64,000 bases of DNA. Origin: Antedon bifida. Its lineage: Eukaryota > Echinodermata > Crinoidea > Comatulida > Antedonidae. The translations under genes were made by a program, and so were the position numbers. The notes beneath the pieces are model-generated. The model worked only from the letters and a program-made list of their open reading frames with translations, was not told where the DNA came from and did no database searches. Position 1 is the first letter of the stretch, and each line of letters opens with the position of its first letter. Where the stretch lies: NCBI GenBank assembly GCA_963402885.1, contig OY727098.1:12448717-12512716 (forward strand). The letters are read 5' to 3'. Shown here in pieces: positions 56,936 through 64,000 of this stretch.

Positions 56936-58599
56936 TACTTACCCGTTGATTAAGTTAATTAACAATTGGGATGAAATATTTTACAGTACTTTGTACTTAA
57001 TTTATTATTAACATTAAAACATATTTTAGTGTAAATTAAAAATAATTTTATTTTATAGTTGTTTATTTATAATTTAATTTAGCATTTACTTAAACTATAG
57101 GCTTAATATAATTAAGTTAAGTTATCTTGCCCAGTGGGCTAGTCACAACAAAAACAAAAATCAAGCCCTGCTGAAATGGAAGCGTTATAATTCTTTTTTG
57201 CACTTTTTTTTATAAAAAGAAGAATTATCTGCAATTGCGCCATTGGCTGCAACAGTATTTTTAATTAATGATTTATGGTTTTTTTTCAAATAACTACTGC
57301 ATATATCACAATATATCACTTTTTAACAATTAGCCAGTAAATCATGGTCTGGTGTTAACATTCTGAATTTTCCACTGATGCAGTGATGCCTGAATTTCAC
57401 TACACTGCATAAAATATTAGTAAGCCTATTATAAGATTACCTTTTCCTTCAAATAGAATACAGTAAATGTCCATCTGGGTCTTGTCTTCTAATATGTGAT
57501 GCTTCAAAACACATATCCAGTCGTCTTCTGTTGGTCATTTTGAGATTTTTTTCTTCTGAAGAAACAATAACAATTCTACTAATTTTTTAATTAATTATTA
57601 ATTATTAGGTCGTACAGACAGTGACCAACAACTTTATGTCTTGTCTGAAGAATCACCCAAGAACACAGACAAGTCAGCACAGATCTCGAATTATAAAATA
57701 TTGCTTATTGAATCGATCAAAAGATGTGTACGGAGTAACAGTTAGCGTTATTTAAATATTCCTTGTTTTTAACTATATAAATATTGACTTTTTGGAACTG
57801 AAGTTGATTTATAAAAAGCATATAGGCCTATTTACATCGTATTTGTTACATATAACCCTGAATAGTCTTTGGTTTGGTGTTTAATATAGGACATGCGGAT
57901 AGATTGTACTGTATTTATTAGGTATTGGTATATAGGCTAGGCCAATACTAGGATGATAGGTCCCAGCATGTAGGCTAGCCTGCTGGGCCTAAAAAAAATA
58001 AACCTTAAACCAAAATTACATTTCCTAGTTTTTAGAATGAAAGCTGTCAACAGAAAAACCAATTGATATCTAAGCTAGGCCTAATTGAATATAGGGTCTT
58101 CGGCCTAGGCTAGCTTGATACTAGACTAACGATATAGCCTTTATAGTAATAATACTAGGGGCCTAGCCTAGCTAGGCCTTATAGGCCTAACCCATTCCCA
58201 TAAAAGAAAGAAGAAGAAAACAGATCTGTCATATAGGCCTAGCTAGCCTAACTAGGCCTAGAGCTATAATAGACTATAGGCCTAGTAGGCCTAGAGCTAA
58301 TACTAGGCCTAGGCCTATTATTATGATTAGGCCTAGGCCTAGGCCTATTCTATTGTTGCAACCGCTTTACCTTAAAAAAAAACAATTTGTATCCAAAGCT
58401 AATTTGATACGAAGACATCCTTCCACATTCCAATAAAAAAACTACTAGCTAGGGGCCTATAGGCCTAGCTAAGTATAAAAAGTGTATTGCTATACAATAC
58501 AATACAACGGATAGGCCAGCTAGGCCGAAATCAAACTTCCCCGCAGGAGGTTCGTGCAAAAAAAACACTTAAATAGGCCTAGGCCTAGGCCCACACTTT
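56936..58599. other. Noncoding part of right arm with AGGCCTA block
   Basis: Counterpart of 36960-38620. 57900-58600 is rich in TAGGCC words. Apart from the broken candidate exon near 57460-57560, I see no gene. Confidence 0.55.
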
Positions 58600-58925
58600 T
58601 TGATACTCGTCAACTTATTGTTTAAGAATGCAGATATTTTTTGCCCCGTCGATATAAAATATTTTCCCGTAGAAGTAATTATTAGTTTATTACTAATTTT
58701 TCTGTTAAGGTAGTATAAGTATAGGATTTGGTAAATCATTTAATACAAATAAATATAAGTAGAACCACCAGAACTATTTCCGCTATACAGCCCTATTTAA
58801 AAATGGCCTGGTCTAAATTAACATTCTACCTCCTACTATACTAGGGAACGTAGGTTGGCCGAGGCACTCTGCTTGACTTTCTAGGCCCCCCACACTACAA
58901 GTCCTACCCGTTAGGCCAATTTCTC
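58600..58925. other. Segment present only in the right arm
   Basis: Between matching flanks (CCCACACTTTTT and TCTCTCGCGTTGTGG) the right arm has about 320 bp with no match in the left arm at about 36948. It is AT-rich and unassigned. Either it was inserted here or the left arm lost it. Confidence 0.6.
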
Positions 58926-59009
58926 TCGCGTTGTGGTAATAAGGATACGCAGCTAAAGTGAATTTCCTCCGCTACACTGAACCACGAGCTAAGCCTACAT
59001 ATTGAATAC

Positions 59010-59275
59010 GGGTGCTGGTCAACCCGTACCCAAACCAACCCGTACCCATGCCAACTCGTACCCAACTTGGCTAACCCGTACCCAAATAATTGGTCAACTC
59101 GTACCCACTTTGGCTAACCCGTACCCAAACCAACCCGTACCCATGCCAACTCGTACCTAAATATTTGGCTTACTCGTACCCAAGTATTTGGCTTACTCGT
59201 ACCCATTATTTGGCTTACCCGTACCCATTTTTGGCTTACTCGTACCCATTATTTGGCCTACTCGTACCCAATTTG
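59010..59275 (+). repeat. Outer tandem array of the foldback element, left
   Basis: About 13 units of 16-23 bp built on (C/T)CGTACCCA followed by spacers such as TTTGGCTTA, ACCAA or TGCCAA. An apparent open frame across it is a product of the repeat. Confidence 0.9.
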
Positions 59276-60984
59276 AATAATTACTTGTAATGATTTGATC
59301 GGCGCAAAACTAGTGGTATGCTTTTGCCGTATGAATATTTTTATATTTAAATTGTTTTTTTATTTTACAGGTCTCGGTGAAATGTGTGCTAATAAAAATG
59401 ACCATTGATTTGATTTTAGACTTCGTTTAATTAGGCATCTATTTGTTAACATTTATTTAAATGTAGTATTATTTATAGTTTTATAAACGTATGTTTGATG
59501 TGTCTTTTTTATTTACGTAAGAGAACATTAGTTAATAAAAAAATATTTTAACTGTTGTATAGTTAGTATTACAATTCAATAAGCCCAGGTAAAGTACCAA
59601 CAACGTATAATTATACTTATCAATTTTTATTCTTTTATTTTATTCTAATTATCTTCCCTGATTACATTCGATCAAGTAATTATTATTTCTATTGTATTGG
59701 TATATCTAAAATTGGTTGAATTAACAACGCCCTGTTTTAAGCAAAAAGCCTGCAGGGCTATGGGGTCGAATTACTCGTAGATTTCGTGTTACGTGTTTTT
59801 GCTGACCGGGATTAACCTTTTATTATAAAAAAAACGCATTTATAGGGCCGGCGTCAAAGAGACGACTCAGTAATGACGTATGATCGTTTTCCATATATTT
59901 TATTTATTAATAATTCAGTTAAATGATCATATACACGTACTGTCGTACTGTAAGGCAATTATTAAACATTTTGGCAGATTTTCTTCTATAACAGCTACGT
60001 GTTTTTGCTGAATGGGGATTCCTCTTTAATATTAAAAAAAACGCATTTGTACGGGTCCATTTGTAGTGTGTCCAAAAATAGACAACGCAATGTGGCGTAT
60101 GATCGTTTTCTATTTATTTTTTTTCTTAAATAATTCAGTAAAATTATCTGTTTGTTTACGGTAATTAAACATTTTTGGTAGATGTTTCCTCAATAACTTA
60201 CAGCTACGTGTTTTTGCTGACGAGGGATTCCCTTTTTTAAAAAAAAATACGCATTCTATTTTGTGTCAAATTAGACAAATGAATGAACTACGATCGTTTT
60301 CCATGGCAACGGATGTCGTCTTATTTACTAAAATAATATAAACGTTCTGAAGGTCTACCTACACGTGTCTGAGTACTTACGTATCTGTCAGCGATAAGAT
60401 GATTTTTTTAAGTTTTAGTAGTATTTATTTCGGTTTTTAGTCATAATAATACAGTAATAATCATTATAAAATGAAAACGTAATAACAGTAAATGTCGTCG
60501 TTTATAATTAAATGTTAAATTATTGGAGGTTACCTTTTATTATTACTCTCACATCCGTCATTGTATACTAAATAAACGGCAATAATCTAATCTACTACTA
60601 AGATGCTCATAGCAGCAATGAGGCTGGTATCCACTTAAATAGTTTCGTGATTTTAAAATACGAGTGAATACTTAAAAATGTATTAAATATTTTCGAAATG
60701 TTAAAACAGTTTAATATTTTCCAAAACTTGCAAAACAAAACAACAAAAACCATTCGTTTTAAAACGATTTTCAAAAAGCACATTACTTCATTATCTGTAA
60801 AATAAAATGAAAATACAAATTATGTATAAAAGATATTCATGTTTACTTTTAATAATTCAAGTTTTCATCATCACAGACTAGTGGTATTTCAATTTCCGTG
60901 TACTACTATTCGTAGAAAATAATAGATTAATAACTCATAAAATGAAAAAAAAATAGAATGCAGCACAGCCGACCAGGTTAACCC

Positions 60985-61325
60985 GTACCCATGCCAACTC
61001 GTACCCACCAACTCGTACCCAAATTTTGGCTTACTCGTACCCAAAATGTTGGCTCACCCGTACCCATCATTGGCTGACCCGTACCCATCATTGGCTGGCC
61101 CGTACCCAAGTTTAATGCTATTTAAAGTATATTTATATTACAGTTAAACCCAGTTTTATTTCATTTTTAGATACCAATCATATGTTCGATATTATAATGG
61201 CAAAAACTATTGACCTAAAAAGTATAATTTATGTACAGACTCGTACGAAAAAAGCACAGCTTTCATCGTATTTGGGTCGTAGTCAAATTAATACTTGAGG
61301 GCGCTGTTTTACATGGAAGATGTCA
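60985..61325 (+). repeat. Loop of the foldback element with a third short-unit array
   Basis: About seven CGTACCCA units at about 60979-61110 begin GGTTAACCCGTACCCATGCC, like the element ends, followed by about 200 bp unique to the loop. This part is not mirrored. Confidence 0.8.
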
Positions 61326-62289
61326 GTGGTCGACTGTGCTGCATTCTATTTTTTTTTCATTTATGAATAGTTATTAATCTATTATTTACTACGAATAGCC
61401 TGTACACGGAAATTGAAATACCCACTAGTCTGTGATGATGAAAACTTGAACTATTAAAAGTAAACATGAATATCTTTTATACATAATTTATATTTTCATT
61501 TTATTTTACAGATAATGAAGTAATGTGCTTTTTGAAAATCGTTTTAAAAATAGTTTTTGTTGTTTTGTTTTGCAAGTTTCGGAAAATATTAAACTTTTTT
61601 AACATTTCGAAAATATTTAATACATTTTTAAGTTATAGTCACTCGTATTTTAAAATCACGAAACTATTTAAGTGGATACCAGCCTCATTTTGCTGCTAAG
61701 GAGCATTTTAGAATAATGAATCTAAGTAGATTATTGCCGTTTATAAAACAAATCCCCTGTATTCATGACGGATGTGAGAATAATAATAAAAGGTAACCTC
61801 CAATAATTTAAAATTTAATTACAAACGACGACATTTGCTGTTATTACGTTTTCATTTTATAATGATTAGGCCTATGACTGTATTATTATGACTAAAAACC
61901 GAAATAAATACTACAAAAACTAAAAAAAATCATCGTATTGCTGACAGATAAGTACTCAGACACGTGTAGTTACGCCTTCAGAACGTTTATATTATTTTAG
62001 TAAATAAGACGACATCCGTTGCCATGGAAAAACGATTGTGGGTCATTCATTTGTCATATTTGACACATAGAATGCGTACTTTTTTAAAAAGGGAATCCCT
62101 CGTCAGCAAAAACACGTAGCTGTTATTAAGGAAACATCTTCCAAAAATGTTTAATTGCCATAAACAAACAGATAATTTTACTGAATTATTTAAGAAAAAA
62201 ATAAATAGAAAACGAGCATACGCCACATTGCGTTGTCTATTTTTTTACACACTGTAGCTGTTATAGAAGAAAATCTGCCAAAATGTTTA

Positions 62290-63035
62290 ATTGCCTTACA
62301 GTACGTGTATATGATCATTTCACTGAATTATTAATAAATAAAATATATGGAAAACGATCATACGTCATTACTGAGTCGTCTCTTTGACGCCCTATAAATG
62401 CGTGTTTTTTTTTTATAATAAAAGGTTAATCCCGGTCAGCAAAAACATGTAACACGAAATCTACGCCCTATAGCCCTGCAGGCCTTACAGTACGTGTATA
62501 TGATAATTTCACTGAATTATTAATAAATAAAATATATGGAAAACGATCATATACGTCATTACCGAGTCGTCTCTTTGACGCCCTATAAATGCGTGTTTTT
62601 TTTTTATAATAAAAGGTTAATCCCGGTCAGCAAAAACATGTAACACGAAATCTACGCCCCATAGCCCTGCAGGCCTTACAGTACGTGTATATGATCATTC
62701 CACTGAATTATTAATAAATAAAATATATGGAAAACGATCATATACGTCATTACTGAGTCGTCTCTTTGACGCCCTATAACGTGTTTTTTATAATAAAAGT
62801 TTAATCCCGGTCAGTAAAAACACGTAACACGAAATCTACGCCCCATAGCCATGCAGGCCTTACAGTACGTGTATATGATCATTCCACTGAATTATTAATA
62901 AATAAAATATATGGAAAACGATCATACGTCATTACTGAGTCGTCTCTTTGACGCCCTATAAATGCGTGTTTTTTTTTATAATAAAAGGTTAATCCCGATC
63001 AGTAAAAACACGTAACACGAAATCTACGAGTAATT
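62290..63035 (-). repeat. Expanded inner tandem repeat in the right arm
   Basis: Four units of about 188 bp, each with TACAGTACGTGTATATGAT, GAGTCGTCTCTTTGACGCCC, TAATCCCGGTCAG and ATAGCCCTGCAGG. The left arm has one such unit (59750-59960), which largely accounts for the longer right arm. Confidence 0.9.
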
Positions 63036-63354
63036 CGACCCATAGCCCTGCAGGATTTTTGATTAAAACAGGACGGTGTTAATTCAACCAATTTTAAATA
63101 TACCAATATACAATAGAAATAATAATTACTTGATCGAATGTAGTAGCCTAATCAGGGAAGATAATTAGGTGATAAGAATAAAAATTGATAAGTATAAAAA
63201 TTATACGTTGTTGGTACTTTACCTGGGCTTAATTGAATTGTAATACTATACAACAGTAAAAATATTTTTTTATTAATTAATTTTCTTACGTAAATAAAGT
63301 GACACATCAAACATATGTTTATAAAACTATAATATAAATCCAAAGGCAAATTAC

Positions 63355-63515
63355 TGAAAAAAATGACAATGCTGTGGGTATCAGTGGCTGGATCTCAATG
63401 GAGATACAAAAAAAAAGCGAAAGGCTAAATCAAAACGATAAAGTAAACAGCCAGAAAAGTTAGCAGAGCTTTCGGGCAACACTAGCCCTTCATCAGTGCA
63501 AATATATGCCTCTTA
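63355..63515 (-). mobile_element. Short insert with hammerhead-like core (Penelope-like remnant?)
   Basis: About 150 bp in the right arm with no counterpart in the left arm near 59420. On the minus strand CTGATGA (63496-63490) is followed by A, a GGGC/GCCC stem with a TAGTGTT loop, then GAAA (63473-63470) and GCTCTGC. This order, CUGAUGA-stem-GAAA, is the conserved core of hammerhead ribozymes, which occur in Penelope-like retroelements. One unpaired A before the stem, and no clear stem I, leave activity uncertain. Confidence 0.4.
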
Positions 63516-63659
63516 AACGAAGTTTACAATCAAATCAATAGTCATTTTTATTAGCACACATTTCACCGAGACCTGTAAAATAAAAAAACAATTTAAATAT
63601 AAAAATATCCATACGTCAAAAGCATACCACTAGTTTTGCGCCGATCAAATCATTACAAG

Positions 63660-63939
63660 TAGGCCTAATTATTCAAATTGGGTACGAGTAGTCCAAATAA
63701 TGGGTACGAGTAAGCCAAAAATGGGTACGAGTAAGCCAAACAATGGGTACGAGTAAGCCAAATACTTGGGTACGAGTAAGCCAAATATTTAGGTACGAGT
63801 TGGCATGGGTACGAGTTGGTTTGGGTACGGGTTAGCCAAAGTGGGTACGAGTTGACCAATTATTTGGGTACGGGTTAGCCAAGTTGGGTACGAGTTGGCA
63901 TGGGTACGGGTTGGTTTGGGTACGGGTTAACCAGCACCC
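63660..63939 (-). repeat. Outer tandem array of the foldback element, right
   Basis: Inverted counterpart of the left array with the same unit order, differing by a few substitutions and short gaps. Confidence 0.9.
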
Positions 63940-64000
63940 TACATATTTACCGATACTCGTCAATTTATTTTTTATGGCATCAATGCTACACATTTTGCCC
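63940..64000 (-). repeat. Right arm resumes after the foldback element
   Basis: Begins with the second TACATATT and matches 36818-36879 in reverse to the window edge, so the duplication extends beyond the window. Confidence 0.92.

Larger units (their letters stand above)
54307..59003 (-). repeat. Inverted duplication, right arm, block 2
   Basis: Reverse complement of about 36872-41210 with an extra segment at 58600-58925. The arm resumes beyond the foldback element at 63940. Confidence 0.92.
59004..63939. mobile_element. TU-like foldback transposon
   Basis: 4936 bp, almost entirely one long inverted repeat: left arm 59004 to about 60984, loop about 60985-61325, right arm to 63939. It is flanked by the 8 bp duplication TACATATT (58996-59003 and 63940-63947); the uninserted site is at 36872-36879. 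The outer part of each arm is an array of short tandem units around CTCGTACCCA/CCCGTACCCA, and the inner part contains longer tandem units. Long arms with an outer array of short direct repeats and an 8 bp duplication match the description of TU elements of sea urchins. There is no coding sequence, so it is nonautonomous. The extreme left end has six extra bases (GAATAC) before GGGTGCTGG relative to the right end. Confidence 0.88.

Noticed and set aside
59090..59290. Small protein with YPYP-type repeats
   Set aside because: It arises from the CGTACCCA tandem units of the foldback ends, and mirror copies give the same peptide on the other strand.

Overview
This 64 kb window is eukaryotic, AT-rich and almost entirely repeats, with introns carrying GT/AG splice signals and no bacterial gene organisation. 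The Ty3/gypsy-type elements with integrase placed before reverse transcriptase (Gmr1-like, reported from deuterostomes), a foldback transposon resembling the TU elements of sea urchins, and gene fragments resembling fibrocystin-L (PKHD1L1) point to a deuterostome invertebrate. An echinoderm is my best guess, but the species cannot be fixed from the sequence.

Layout. 1-3347 is the 3' end of a Gmr1-like LTR element (A). 3521-8556 is a second, more distant Gmr1-like element (C) on the minus strand, truncated inside reverse transcriptase. 8557-13991 is a satellite array of 78-88 bp monomers in a 340 bp higher-order pattern. 13992-21635 is a complete, very young copy of the A-type element (B) inserted in the satellite with a 5 bp target duplication. 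The satellite resumes at 21636-22371 and ends at a LINE fragment.

22549-33413 holds fragments of a fibrocystin-L-like gene (copy 1), split by a complete PIF/Harbinger DNA transposon (23277-27865). They are followed by an array of tiny phase 1-1 exons (29120-31063). 33414-36817 holds small repeats, including a tRNA-derived SINE. 36818-45744 holds two more partial fibrocystin-L-like copies (2 and 3). Copy 3 is interrupted by a decayed Ty3/gypsy element (D, 45745-48281), and a 187 bp tandem repeat follows.

49033-59003 is a large inverted duplicate of the left side. It joins the 5' block of copy 2 directly to the 3' block of copy 1 plus the micro-exon array. A 4.9 kb foldback transposon (59004-63939) interrupts this arm; its 8 bp target duplication and the matching empty site at 36872-36879 are both visible.

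How the parts fit together: there is no host pathway here. The only apparently intact coding units are the Harbinger transposase and its Myb-like partner, and the gag and pol frames of element B, which are separated by one frame change at a T8 run. The fibrocystin-L-like copies are broken by missing exons, frameshifts and insertions. Paired empty and occupied sites between duplicated arms allow exact boundaries for two transposons. All calls are by eye from sequence and translations, without database searches.
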